IMG/VR virus record: IMGVR_UViG_3300003332_000039
Coordinates: 1 to 48,458 of that record
Origin: a virus
Reading direction: 5' to 3' (one strand)
DNA: 48,458 bases
Shown here: piece by piece, positions 22,098 through 30,480 of the stretch
Position numbering within the stretch: position 1 is the first letter of the stretch
How the letters are laid out: each line of letters opens with the position of its first letter
Translations under genes and position numbers: made by a program
Notes under the pieces: model-generated
What the model was told of the DNA's origin: nothing
The model's input: only the letters and a program-made list of their open reading frames with translations
Databases searched by the model: none

Positions 22098-22385
22098 ATG
22101 GCAGTAGTGAATAATGGTGGACGAAGTTTATATTTTGCAGCAGCTGGGGATGTTCAAGCTGGTAGGTTAATTGTTAATTCAATAATTTGGTCAGGCGCAA
22201 CAACCGAGACACACACTTTAACATTGAAAGATTCAGCGGGAAATATAATTTGGGGTCCAATAATTGCAGGAGCAGCTGGAGCAACTGGTTCTCCGATAGC
22301 AATTAATTTTGCAAAACCTCAGATGTTTAATGGAATTGAAGCTGATGTAATGGGGTCGGGGACTTTGAACATAATTTTAGCTTAG
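22098..22385 (+). CDS. Small beta-rich virion protein
   Basis: Ninety-five residues. H-T-L-T-L-K-D-S-A-G-N-I-I-W-G-P and a final I-E-A-D-V-M-G-S-G-T-L-N-I-I: a small jelly-roll-like pattern common beside podovirus tail genes. AAGGAG site. Function unknown. Confidence 0.65.
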   Translation: MAVVNNGGRSLYFAAAGDVQAGRLIVNSIIWSGATTETHTLTLKDSAGNIIWGPIIAGAAGATGSPIAINFAKPQMFNGIEADVMGSGTLNIILA

Positions 22386-22398
22386 GGGGGGGGTTAAT

Positions 22399-23160
22399 AT
22401 GAGTTATGTTGTATCAGGGGTTGAGCATGTTTATCCTTTTAAACTTTTAACTGGTTTAGGGTACTTACCAAGAATCTGGGGTATTGATAAATTTGGAACT
22501 AACCCAAACTTAGAGGCTGACACTGAAGCTAACATATGGGATTTTGGTGGAATGTATGCTTATTCAACAACAGCAGATATTGATACAATTTCAAGTTCTT
22601 CAGCATTAGATACTCAAATATTAACAGTACAAGGATTAGACGCAGACTACAATTATATCAGTCAGAATGTAACCCTGAATGGTCAAAATAAAGTTACACT
22701 AACTACTCCTATGCTAAGAGTATGGAGAGTTTTTAACACATCATCTATAAATTTAGCAGGTTCAATTTATGTATATGTTGATGGAGCAATAACTGTAGGC
22801 ATACCAGATGTTGATAACACAATTAGAGCATATATAAGTATAGGTAATAATCAAACTTTAATGATGTTGTTTACAATACCTTTAGGTTACACCGGATTTA
22901 TACTTCATACTATGACTTCTCTAGGTGGAAAAAAGGCTGGGTTTCTTACCATAAAGAAGTGGACTAGGCTTTTTGGAGAAACATGGAGAATTAAAAGAGT
23001 TACTGACCTTGCTGCTGTAGGAACTAGCTTACATCACCATAATAATTCTATTTTATCTCCAATACCAGAAAAGACAGATATACATATGACAGTTATTGGA
23101 GATACTTTAGGTTTAACTTGTGCTGCTTCAGCACAAATGTACCTTGTGAAAAATGAATAG
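22399..23160 (+). CDS. Virion-associated beta-rich protein
   Basis: A 253-residue protein. W-D-F-G-G-M-Y-A-Y near residue 50, S-S-S-A-L-D-T-Q-I-L-T-V-Q-G-L-D-A-D-Y-N and V-T-L-N-G-Q. This pattern (W-D-x-G-G-x-Y, then S-S-S-x-x-D-T and G-L-D-x-x-Y, L-N-G) recurs in phage virion proteins of unknown exact role. A histidine triplet lies near residue 212. The GGGGGGG tract before the ATG gives the ribosome site. Confidence 0.65.
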   Translation: MSYVVSGVEHVYPFKLLTGLGYLPRIWGIDKFGTNPNLEADTEANIWDFGGMYAYSTTADIDTISSSSALDTQILTVQGLDADYNYISQNVTLNGQNKVTLTTPMLRVWRVFNTSSINLAGSIYVYVDGAITVGIPDVDNTIRAYISIGNNQTLMMLFTIPLGYTGFILHTMTSLGGKKAGFLTIKKWTRLFGETWRIKRVTDLAAVGTSLHHHNNSILSPIPEKTDIHMTVIGDTLGLTCAASAQMYLVKNE

Positions 23161-23169
23161 GAGAAGTTA

Positions 23170-23313
23170 ATGAGTAATCTTAGGAAGTTAAAAATTCCTT
23201 TAATATTATATTTAAGATATAAAATAGAAGGTAAACGAAAGAAAGTTCAAGATGTTAAAGCCTATGCTGCATCAAAGGCTTATAGAATATCTAGAACTGG
23301 AGGAAAAAAGTAA
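23170..23313 (+). CDS. 47-residue basic protein
   Basis: Starts M-S-N-L-R-K-L-K-I-P, then L-I-L-Y-L-R-Y-K-I-E-G-K-R-K-K and G-G-K-K at the end. ATG at 23170 follows GGAGAAG, and the stop overlaps the next ATG (TAATG). Very basic; may bind DNA or the adaptor ring. Function unknown. Confidence 0.6.
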   Translation: MSNLRKLKIPLILYLRYKIEGKRKKVQDVKAYAASKAYRISRTGGKK

Positions 23314-24257
23314 TGACTTTAGAAACAATAGCAAATGAAATATGGAAAAATCTTGGTGAAATACCGGATTTAGATCCAGCAACTGATACTTCAAACAACG
23401 GAGAACCTATGCTTTACCATGTTGCTAATTTAGCTCAACGGAGGATAGCTTCTTATAAAAACTTAAGGGGGAGAATTTTTCGGTTAAATAACTTAGTTGG
23501 GGAAATGTATTTTAAGAGCACCATAATTGAAGGAACCTTGGATGCAGCAGGAAGTACAAGTACTGTTGTTTTTCCATCTGGGGATGTAGGTGCTGGGGAT
23601 GACAGATATAATGGATGGATTGTAAAAGTTAATAACACCTTTAGGGTTATTATGGATTATGATGCTTCTACCCGAACTGCTACTGTTCATGAAGATTTTA
23701 GTACAGCTCCTGCTTCAGGGGATACCTATGGACTTTATAAGAAATTCAGTTTATTATTAGAGAGTGATCATGCTTGGGCTGGGGAGCATATAACCTTACC
23801 TGCGGTTACTGATCGTTGGAGATCGGAGGGTAATTTACTTGAGGTACTTAAAATTTCCGATTTAGAAGATGAAAGAAACTTAAAAAAAGCTACCAGGGGA
23901 AAGGATTTTGTAGGTATTCAAACATCAACTGGTGATCCAACCAGGTGGTATAGATTTGGAAATAAGCTTTATTTTGATTATGCACCCGAGAAAGAGAAGT
24001 GGTTTAAACTTGAATATTATAGATTACCAACTGAAATGACCTTAAGCACAGATGAACCGGAAATTCCTGAGCAATTCCATTATGGGATCATACTGTGGGG
24101 AACTGAGTGGGGGTATAGAAGGGAAGGTGAATCTAATGAAAAATATTCAACTAAGAGGGATTTTATTGAGTTTATGGAACAAACCATTTCCGGAATGGAT
24201 GTTGAGGATGAAAGGGAATTTTCTGGTGGTAAATTGAATTTAGGTAGAAGGAGTTAA
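23313..24257 (+). CDS. Putative head-tail adaptor protein
   Basis: A 314-residue protein. N-terminal helix (E-T-I-A-N-E-I-W-K-N-L-G), then strands and P-E-I-P-E-Q-F-H-Y-G-I-I-L-W-G-T-E-W-G-Y-R-R, a late helix pattern typical of adaptor/connector subunits that sit under the portal in podoviruses (role like P22 gp4 or T7 gp11). Position before the tail-fibre genes supports it. No exact family. Confidence 0.55.
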   Translation: MTLETIANEIWKNLGEIPDLDPATDTSNNGEPMLYHVANLAQRRIASYKNLRGRIFRLNNLVGEMYFKSTIIEGTLDAAGSTSTVVFPSGDVGAGDDRYNGWIVKVNNTFRVIMDYDASTRTATVHEDFSTAPASGDTYGLYKKFSLLLESDHAWAGEHITLPAVTDRWRSEGNLLEVLKISDLEDERNLKKATRGKDFVGIQTSTGDPTRWYRFGNKLYFDYAPEKEKWFKLEYYRLPTEMTLSTDEPEIPEQFHYGIILWGTEWGYRREGESNEKYSTKRDFIEFMEQTISGMDVEDEREFSGGKLNLGRRS

Positions 24258-24259
24258 TT

Positions 24260-25090
24260 ATGGCACAAACATGGGGTGGTACATTTAAAAATAGTCCAGA
24301 TGGATCGGACAGTCCAAGTACTTTAGATAATCAACAAAGAGCTCATAGAGAGGCTGTTGAGGAACGAATGGAAAATGAGCACGATACCTTTGAAGATGGA
24401 ACGTCAGGGCTTGCCAGTGCAGACTGGAGGCATAAGGAAGGGAGTGCAAGGGCTTATTATCAGAGTGCAGAACCTACGAATCAACCTGGAGCTAATGGTG
24501 CAGGGTTAGGTGTAGATGATGAAGGGAGAATTTGGTGGGATTCTGATGATGATGAACTAAGATGTTACGATGGAAGTGATTTTCAAAGCATTAAAAAAAT
24601 AAGTGGTAATTTAGAAATCACAGGTGTATTAAAAGCTTCATTAGGGATTATACATGTTCAGGATCAAAAATCTTCTGGTACACCTGGTGGAACTGTAACA
24701 CAAAATACTTGGTTTATTAGAACTTTAAATACAGAAATAACTAACACTATTGTAGGTGCTAGTTTATCTGCAAATAAAATTACATTACCACCTGGAACTT
24801 ATAAAATAACTAGTAGAGTGCCTGGTTTTCGGGTCGCACAGCATCAAATGAAACTTTATAATGTTACAGATGCCTCTGATGTTGCGATAGGTTCCAGTGC
24901 AACATCAGATAATAACGATATTACACAGACAGATTCTTTTTTAATAACTGTGTTCACAATAGCAGCTGAAAAAGATTTTGAAATAAGACACTACTGCCAA
25001 TTTTCTTTAACTAACAGAGATTTAGGTAATGATGTTACTACTGGAGGAGTTGAAGTTTATACAGATGTTTTTATAGAGCAATTAAAATAA
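24260..25090 (+). CDS. Tail fibre or tail-tip protein with C1q-like C-terminal domain
   Basis: A 276-residue protein. The N-terminus (W-G-G-T-F-K-N-S-P-D-G...) and R-I-W-W-D-S-D-D-D-E-L-R-C-Y-D-G-S-D-F are a fibre-type attachment segment. The C-terminal 140 residues (N-T-W-F-I-R-T-L-N-T-E, L-P-P-G-T-Y-K-I-T-S-R-V-P, H-Q-M-K-L-Y-N-V-T-D) match a C1q/jelly-roll domain found at the tips of phage fibres, likely receptor-binding trimers. AAGGAG site. Confidence 0.7.
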   Translation: MAQTWGGTFKNSPDGSDSPSTLDNQQRAHREAVEERMENEHDTFEDGTSGLASADWRHKEGSARAYYQSAEPTNQPGANGAGLGVDDEGRIWWDSDDDELRCYDGSDFQSIKKISGNLEITGVLKASLGIIHVQDQKSSGTPGGTVTQNTWFIRTLNTEITNTIVGASLSANKITLPPGTYKITSRVPGFRVAQHQMKLYNVTDASDVAIGSSATSDNNDITQTDSFLITVFTIAAEKDFEIRHYCQFSLTNRDLGNDVTTGGVEVYTDVFIEQLK

Positions 25091-25101
25091 GGAGTACAAA
25101 A

Positions 25102-25287
25102 ATGAAGTATGTTATTATGATATTATTTATTATGAGTTTAATGGGTTGTACTACATTAAAGTACGAAGAAAATTTACAAGCTCCTTATTTACAAAAAGAA
25201 GTAGAATTAATAGGAGTAACTACTATAGCTTTCACTGTTTTTTTAACTGCTGTTGGTGGAGTAATTTATTCTAAAGTGCAGAAATAA
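25102..25287 (+). CDS. Small lipoprotein with C-terminal membrane segment
   Basis: Sixty-one residues. N-terminal hydrophobic signal ending in a lipobox L-M-G-C16, a 20-residue polar stretch, then a hydrophobic span (residues 37-56, IGVTTIAFTVFLTAVGGVIY). A lipidated N-terminus plus C-terminal membrane span is the layout of unimolecular spanins, but those have a much longer linker. Could be a short spanin-like lysis protein or a superinfection-exclusion lipoprotein. GGAG site. Confidence 0.6.
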   Translation: MKYVIMILFIMSLMGCTTLKYEENLQAPYLQKEVELIGVTTIAFTVFLTAVGGVIYSKVQK

Positions 25288-25288
25288 A

Positions 25289-26458
25289 ATGAACGAAAAC
25301 AAAATAATCCAACCAACCAAACCAGGTGCAATAGATAAAACTTCCGGAACTCCATCAGGGTTCCCGGACTTTGCATTTGAGCATGATGGAACTGAAGGAA
25401 ATGCAGACCCAACTTTGACATTGAAAGACCCTTGGAATTTTGAGGTTGAAGGGGATCTTGAGGTTATTGGTGATTTAACGTTAGAAGGAATTTTTAATGG
25501 AGATCTTCCTTCGGGAATTCCTATCGGATCATCAATGGCTTGGGGTGAATCAGCAGCACCAGTAGGTTATTTAAAGAATGATGGTTCTGCGGTTAGCAGG
25601 GCAACTTATAGTGATTTATTTGCTAAGATTGGAACTACTTATGGGGAAGGGGATGGGAGTACTACTTTCAACGTACCTAAGAGTGGTTTTGATAGTGGGT
25701 GGTTGAGCACTTCAACCTGGACACCGGGAGCTTTGATTGGAATAAATCATGGATTATATACAGACTTTACTGAATACAAAAGTCAAGTATTTATAAGAAA
25801 TCCGGCAGTTCCAGATACTTACTATGATGTTACAGATCATGAGATATATCTTTCGGGTAATTATGGACAAAAATTACAAGGTATAGATGGAGATTTAGAT
25901 AATTGTAGTTTAAAAATATTTAGCAGTAATTCTAATTATGTCAATTCAGCTGGGACTTTTTCTTTAATACCTACGACATGGGAATACAAAGTAGTAATAG
26001 TTAGAAAAGACCTCCCAAAAGATTCAATCATCCGGGCAACCAACACTTCAGTCACCCTTGAAGAAGTTTCATCTGACATAATCGCTGATCTAACAGTTAC
26101 TAATTCAGCTACTATTGAGGATTTAGAAGTGAACGGAAGTCATCCTGATTTATTAGGAACTGATTATACTGTTTTAGCTGATTACCCAACACGAAAATAT
26201 AATGGAACAATTACTCTTTCTGAGGCATTAACTAATTTTGAATATTTAGTTGTAAAAGGACAGTATTATTTAACACCATATATGCAAAAGTTCAATTACT
26301 TTCCAGTAGCTTTAATGAGTTTTGGTCAAAGATATGAGCTATGGAGTGACGATACAAGATATGCTCGTTGGGACTATATAGACTCTCTAAATTTTACTTA
26401 TGGGTCTGAAGCTGGTAGTTGGATAAGAACAATATACGGTATGGGGAGAAAAGCATGA
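25289..26458 (+). CDS. Tail fibre with phage tail collar domain
   Basis: A 389-residue protein. Residues about 75-140 contain the collar-domain pattern P-I-G-S-S-M-A-W...P-V-G-Y-L-K-N-D-G-S-A-V-S-R-A-T-Y-S-D-L-F-A-K-I-G-T-T-Y-G-E-G-D-G-S-T-T-F-N-V-P. The C-terminal 230 residues are beta-rich, with no collar similarity; likely the receptor-binding part. Part of the host-recognition apparatus with the 24260 protein. The start has no strong ribosome site and may depend on coupling to the lipoprotein gene. Confidence 0.78.
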   Translation: MNENKIIQPTKPGAIDKTSGTPSGFPDFAFEHDGTEGNADPTLTLKDPWNFEVEGDLEVIGDLTLEGIFNGDLPSGIPIGSSMAWGESAAPVGYLKNDGSAVSRATYSDLFAKIGTTYGEGDGSTTFNVPKSGFDSGWLSTSTWTPGALIGINHGLYTDFTEYKSQVFIRNPAVPDTYYDVTDHEIYLSGNYGQKLQGIDGDLDNCSLKIFSSNSNYVNSAGTFSLIPTTWEYKVVIVRKDLPKDSIIRATNTSVTLEEVSSDIIADLTVTNSATIEDLEVNGSHPDLLGTDYTVLADYPTRKYNGTITLSEALTNFEYLVVKGQYYLTPYMQKFNYFPVALMSFGQRYELWSDDTRYARWDYIDSLNFTYGSEAGSWIRTIYGMGRKA

Positions 26459-26542
26459 TGATAGACATATTTATAGAGAAAATAGGATAAATTTAAAATA
26501 AGCTTAAAGAGGAAAATTAAATTATTTAAGGACGGAAAAATA

Positions 26543-26770
26543 ATGGAAAATTGCACAATGGTAGATGAACATAAAGCTTTATTGACTGATTTAAAACTAA
26601 CAATATTCGGTAATGGTAGCAAGGAGAATGCGTTAATAACCAGGGTTATAAAGCTTGAAAATGTTTATCATAAAATTAATACCCAATTAACCATTCTTAC
26701 CATTTTTACTGGAATACTGTTAGTTGTTCAGATTCCTGAACTTTTGAGATTATTTGGAGTTTTAATTTAA
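26543..26770 (+). CDS. Small membrane protein, holin or antiholin candidate
   Basis: Seventy-five residues. Polar N-terminus, a short helix (V-I-K-L-E-N-V-Y-H-K-I-N-T) and a C-terminal hydrophobic span (L-T-I-L-T-I-F-T-G-I-L-L-V-V-Q-I) with a second weak one at the end. This is like XhlA-type accessory lysis proteins. It lies three genes upstream of a two-span holin candidate and next to the peptidase candidate. Before it (26459-26542), only a possible 11-codon ORF at 26455-26490 and leader sequence. Confidence 0.55.
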   Translation: MENCTMVDEHKALLTDLKLTIFGNGSKENALITRVIKLENVYHKINTQLTILTIFTGILLVVQIPELLRLFGVLI

Positions 26771-26838
26771 TGGTAAGTAAAAGTTTTTATTACCGTAAGA
26801 TTTTCAAAACAATCAAAGAAAAAGAGGTAAAGGGATGA
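26770..26838 (+). CDS. 22-residue basic peptide coupled at both ends
   Basis: M-V-S-K-S-F-Y-Y-R-K-I-F-K-T-I-K-E-K-E-V. The ATG overlaps the preceding stop (TAATG) and the stop overlaps the next start (ATGA), filling the gap exactly. It also contains the next gene's ribosome site (AAAGGG). It could be a real amphipathic peptide or only a coupling device. Confidence 0.4.
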   Translation: MVSKSFYYRKIFKTIKEKEVKG

Positions 26839-27314
26839 GATTTTTAAGACAAACTGATTTTAAGGAAAATAACAACATAGCTAAAGCAGGTTGTTTGATG
26901 ATGACTTTATTAACTATTGCTCAAATGAAAGTTGGTAAAGTTTTAAGTAAGAAAGCTATTTTATATATTTATTACCATTTAATAAAACAAGGGTTTATGA
27001 AAAATGGTAAAGATAGATCAAGTGCTAAGTTAATTAAGGATTCTTGTTATGTTAAAAATCATGCAGCGGTGATTAATGAAGGACTCTCTTTCTTAATTAA
27101 ACCTGAATTCACCGCTAAATATGTTGGGTGCCAATATTTAGATCCAAAACTTGGTAAGAGTTGGGGGAAATTTGAAGGGGATTATGTTATTTTACATATT
27201 AGAACTCTTAAAGGTTATGGACATTTTAGACTTATTAACTATGATCCCTATTCACCGAGCTTAGAATATGATAAAATACTCAGTATTAGGACTTATGATA
27301 TTAAGGAGAAATAA
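26835..27314 (+). CDS. Candidate endolysin, C39-like cysteine peptidase fold
   Basis: A 159-residue protein in a lysis-type cassette. C20 in A-K-A-G-C-L-M-M-T-L-L at the start of a helix, H130 in G-Y-G-H-F-R-L and D137 in N-Y-D-P-Y-S are spaced as the Cys/His/Asp triad of papain-fold C39-like peptidases; it may also resemble the DUF261 family of Borrelia plasmid/prophage proteins, though I recall that only by pattern. No other muralytic domain occurs in the window, so it is the best endolysin candidate. No signal peptide; it would need a holin. Confidence 0.55.
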   Translation: MRFLRQTDFKENNNIAKAGCLMMTLLTIAQMKVGKVLSKKAILYIYYHLIKQGFMKNGKDRSSAKLIKDSCYVKNHAAVINEGLSFLIKPEFTAKYVGCQYLDPKLGKSWGKFEGDYVILHIRTLKGYGHFRLINYDPYSPSLEYDKILSIRTYDIKEK

Positions 27315-27539
27315 ATGGAAGTTGAAATTAAAGATAAAGTCAAAAAATATAATAAATGGAAATCTCGAAGATGGTTAATCGCTTTTTATTTAATGCTTTT
27401 AACTGGTGGTTGTTTGGTGTTTAATGTAAAAGTGGGTCTTTCTGACACAGTTTTAATTGCCCTAATCGGTTTTACTGAAGTTTATTTAATGATATTCACA
27501 GGATATCAAAGTAGCGAAAAGAAAGTTAAAGGGGTTTAA
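27315..27539 (+). CDS. Holin candidate with two membrane segments
   Basis: Seventy-four residues. Basic N-terminus (K-K-Y-N-K-W-K-S-R-R-W), two hydrophobic spans (about residues 22-39 and 45-63) joined by a short polar turn, and a charged C-terminus (S-S-E-K-K-V-K-G). Follows the peptidase candidate by 0 bases. This is the layout of a class II holin. Confidence 0.65.
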   Translation: MEVEIKDKVKKYNKWKSRRWLIAFYLMLLTGGCLVFNVKVGLSDTVLIALIGFTEVYLMIFTGYQSSEKKVKGV

Positions 27540-27540
27540 A

Positions 27541-29337
27541 ATGCCAACACCTAGTTCTTTTATTCCTGGTAATCCTTTATTTCACACTATACGACCTTTA
27601 AATAAAGGAATCCAACTTCATTTACCACCTCAATTGAGCGAAGAAGGAAGCTTACAGAATGCTCAAAGTTTTCAAGCAACACCTGGTGGGTTGCTTAGGA
27701 GAGAAGCACATCAGAGATATGCTGGCTCTACTCAAGTTGATTATCCCCCAATTCAAAGCTTAGAGGTATTTTTTGACTCCACAACAGGGTTGCAAAAAAC
27801 AGTTGTAATTGATCAGAAGTTTATTTACACTTTAGCTAGTGCAACATTTGTTCCTAAATATTGGGTATACGACACAGGTACTATCACCGCAACTGCTTCG
27901 GATGAAACAATAACGGGTTCAGGTACAACCTGGACTGATGGACTTCTACAACAAGGGGATGTGATTGTTTTAGATCTTGATGGATCTAGTAATGGTCCGG
28001 AAGTTTTAGAGGTTGATTCAATAACTGACAACACTCACTTGGAAACTAAGATTGCTCCTGTAAACTCACATGCAGCTGGTTCAGATTATGAAATTCGAAG
28101 AGCATTTAAACCAGGAGAAGGAAGATATGTTGATTCAGTAGTTACTGCGGATAATGAAATGATCTTTGTAGATGGTTCAAGGGTGCCTTATAAATTTGAT
28201 GGCACAGATTTTACAACCTTAGATGCAGGAATAACTACCATACCTGAAAGTATCACTTATTTTAGAGATCGCCTTTATTATGGAAAAGTCACAGTATCCG
28301 GAAATGAATACAGATATCGAATAACTTGGAGTGAACCTGGGGTGTTTGATGATATTCCGGTAATTAATTACCTTGATCTCCCCTATCAAACTGGGGAGAT
28401 CATAACCTTAAAACCAATGGGAAACACCTTGGTTGCATTTTTTAAAGATGCAGTTTATATTGGAGTTCCTTCTCAAATGCCAAACTTACCAATCTATTTT
28501 CAAAGAATAGATACAGGTAATGTTGGTTTAGTTGGAATGAAAGCGGTGGTTAATTTTTTTGATTCTCTATTCTTTGTTGGGCAGGATGATATTTATCAAC
28601 TCTCAACTCAAGGGTTAACTCCAATTGGAACCCCAATAGTTCGAAATTCTTTAAAAGAAGCTTCCGATTTAACTAAGATTTATGCAGTTGTTGATTCAGT
28701 TAAAAGTAGAGTTATTTTTGGATTCCCTAAATCGAGTTCAAATATTGAGGAACTCTGGACTTACGATTATAGAAGTAAAGCTTGGGGAATGGAAAAGGTA
28801 ACTTGTGAAAGTTTATCAGATGCTGCAATATATCAAGGGTACACAATTGATGGGTTAGATAGCTTAAGTGCAACGATTGATGGGTTGGATACTTATTTTA
28901 ATTCAATAGATTCAATGACTTACATCAATGAAGGATCTTACGATATTTACCCAACCGTAGATGGTAGGTTGGAATATTTCTTAGCCCAAACTACCGATGA
29001 AGGAGGAGCTAGAATTACTTCAATTATAGAAACTCAGGATTATGATCTTTCAAAACCAGGGTATAATAAAGTTTGGTCTGGGCTTTCATTTAAAATTGAA
29101 TCACCAATAGCTTCAGATATTACTTATACCATTGAAGGATCAGTTGATCGAGGAGTTAATTGGAAATCGCTTGGAACTTTAACTGTAAATGCAGGAGATA
29201 CTGAGGGTAAAACTAGTTTTAAATTATTTGGTGGAATTGGTAGGTTTAAATTAACTTCCTCTACTGATAATGAACAATATATAGTTAATGAAATTTTGCT
29301 TAAAACAAAACTCAGAGGAAAGGAGGTGAGGTTTTAA
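27541..29337 (+). CDS. Tail hub/DNA-stabilisation protein (P22 gp10-like)
   Basis: A 598-residue beta-rich protein. N-terminus has P-L-N-K-G-I and N-A-Q-S-F-Q-A-T-P-G-G-L-L-R-R, seen in podovirus tail hub proteins that cap the head. Repeated strand patterns (V-F-F-D-S-T-T-G, F-R-D-R-L-Y-Y-G, F-F-D-S-L-F-F-V-G) suggest beta-propeller-like repeats; W-T-Y-D-Y-R-S-K-A-W-G-M is also typical. Likely closes the portal after packaging and carries fibres. Assignment by pattern and position. Confidence 0.65.
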   Translation: MPTPSSFIPGNPLFHTIRPLNKGIQLHLPPQLSEEGSLQNAQSFQATPGGLLRREAHQRYAGSTQVDYPPIQSLEVFFDSTTGLQKTVVIDQKFIYTLASATFVPKYWVYDTGTITATASDETITGSGTTWTDGLLQQGDVIVLDLDGSSNGPEVLEVDSITDNTHLETKIAPVNSHAAGSDYEIRRAFKPGEGRYVDSVVTADNEMIFVDGSRVPYKFDGTDFTTLDAGITTIPESITYFRDRLYYGKVTVSGNEYRYRITWSEPGVFDDIPVINYLDLPYQTGEIITLKPMGNTLVAFFKDAVYIGVPSQMPNLPIYFQRIDTGNVGLVGMKAVVNFFDSLFFVGQDDIYQLSTQGLTPIGTPIVRNSLKEASDLTKIYAVVDSVKSRVIFGFPKSSSNIEELWTYDYRSKAWGMEKVTCESLSDAAIYQGYTIDGLDSLSATIDGLDTYFNSIDSMTYINEGSYDIYPTVDGRLEYFLAQTTDEGGARITSIIETQDYDLSKPGYNKVWSGLSFKIESPIASDITYTIEGSVDRGVNWKSLGTLTVNAGDTEGKTSFKLFGGIGRFKLTSSTDNEQYIVNEILLKTKLRGKEVRF

Positions 29338-29822
29338 TGCACGCTTTACCAGAAGCTTTTGAAATGGTAACATTCTCTCCAGATAAACTTGAAAATATTT
29401 GGGAAAAAATTAAAGATTTTGATTCAATCTTTGTGGATGATCGGATGAGGGCTAAGGAGAATTATTTAGCTCAATTTATGAGAAAAGATACAATCGTACT
29501 CGAGAATGAAGGTGGAATAATTTTAATAACTAAAATTGATCCAGGGCTTAAAGCAACCTTTCACCCTGTGTTTTGGGATCATAAACTTTCAGCTAGGTTA
29601 GAGGATTTAAAGGATGTTTTAATTTGGATGTTTCTTTACTTTGATTTAAAGAGGTTAGATACTCAAATTGCTCCATACGCTAAGGCAGCAATTAGGTTTA
29701 TTGAAAAGAAGATGAATTTCAAGTATGAAGGTACTTTGAGATCATTTGTTAAAAAAGATGGAGAAGGTAGGGATTTGAAATCATATTCAATTTTAAGAGA
29801 GGAGGTCCTTAATGGGCGGTAG
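29337..29822 (+). CDS. GNAT-fold head/tail assembly protein (P22 gp14-like position)
   Basis: A 161-residue protein. The C-terminal half has the GNAT acetyltransferase pattern: R-L-D-T-Q-I, then A-A-I-R-F-I-E-K-K-M-N-F-K-Y-E-G-T-L-R and a late Y-S-I-L-R-E-E. It lies between the tail hub and ejection genes, where P22 has gp14. Related phage proteins of this position (DUF2824-like, as I recall) also look like GNAT folds. Whether it acetylates anything is unknown; the acetyl-CoA loop is not clear. Confidence 0.6.
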   Translation: MHALPEAFEMVTFSPDKLENIWEKIKDFDSIFVDDRMRAKENYLAQFMRKDTIVLENEGGIILITKIDPGLKATFHPVFWDHKLSARLEDLKDVLIWMFLYFDLKRLDTQIAPYAKAAIRFIEKKMNFKYEGTLRSFVKKDGEGRDLKSYSILREEVLNGR

Positions 29823-30474
29823 TTACGAAGAAATAGGAAGTTCGGATGCAAGTGTAAATGTTAATCCTTTAACTGGAGGGGTTGCAAATACTTTAAATAC
29901 TCAATTAACCGCAGGAACACAAGGTGCGGAACAGTTAATTCAGCAACTTTTAAGTGGTAGTGGGGGGTTTGATTTTCTTAATATTTTAGGGGATGAAAGG
30001 TTAAGTGGTGCCATAGGTCAATTTGCAGGAGAAAGAAATACCTTAGCCGAGCAAGCAGCTGGAAATGCTCAAAGACAGATTAGTGGACAATTTGGAGGAT
30101 CTGGACTTTATTCAGGTGCTTTTGGAGAAGCTGTTGGTAAAGGTGTAGGAGAGGCTTATCAAGGAGCTGCAACTGATATTGCAGGTCAGCAGTTAAATTT
30201 ATTTAATAATGCCCTAGGAATTGCTGGAAATTTACAAGGACAAAACACCGGACAAGCTTTAAGTTACTATGGTCAACAAGCTGGTGGTGCTTTAGCTGGT
30301 CTTACAGGTTTAGGTGCTCCTAGTTTTTATACCCCAACTTATGGGTATGAGAAGGGAATATGGGATTATGGAATGGATGCAGCTAGTTTAGCTGTAACAG
30401 GGTTAACAGGTGCAGCAGCTTTTGGGTTATTTGATACACCAGAACAACCAAAAAATTTAAAATTAAGGAGATAA
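29812..30474 (+). CDS. Ejection/internal virion protein, small
   Basis: A 220-residue protein rich in G, A and Q, with glycine-flanked helices (G-G-S-G-L-Y-S-G-A-F-G-E-A-V-G-K-G-V-G-E-A-Y-Q-G-A). Position and composition resemble the small ejection proteins of P22-like phages (gp7). It would enter the host with the DNA. Overlaps the GNAT gene by 11 bases; GGAGG site. Confidence 0.6.
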   Translation: MGGSYEEIGSSDASVNVNPLTGGVANTLNTQLTAGTQGAEQLIQQLLSGSGGFDFLNILGDERLSGAIGQFAGERNTLAEQAAGNAQRQISGQFGGSGLYSGAFGEAVGKGVGEAYQGAATDIAGQQLNLFNNALGIAGNLQGQNTGQALSYYGQQAGGALAGLTGLGAPSFYTPTYGYEKGIWDYGMDAASLAVTGLTGAAAFGLFDTPEQPKNLKLRR

Positions 30475-30480
30475 ATTAAA

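Noticed and set aside
26455-26490. 11-codon frame after the collar fibre gene
   Set aside because: Has a good ribosome site and ATGA overlap, but is too short to claim; noted only as possible.
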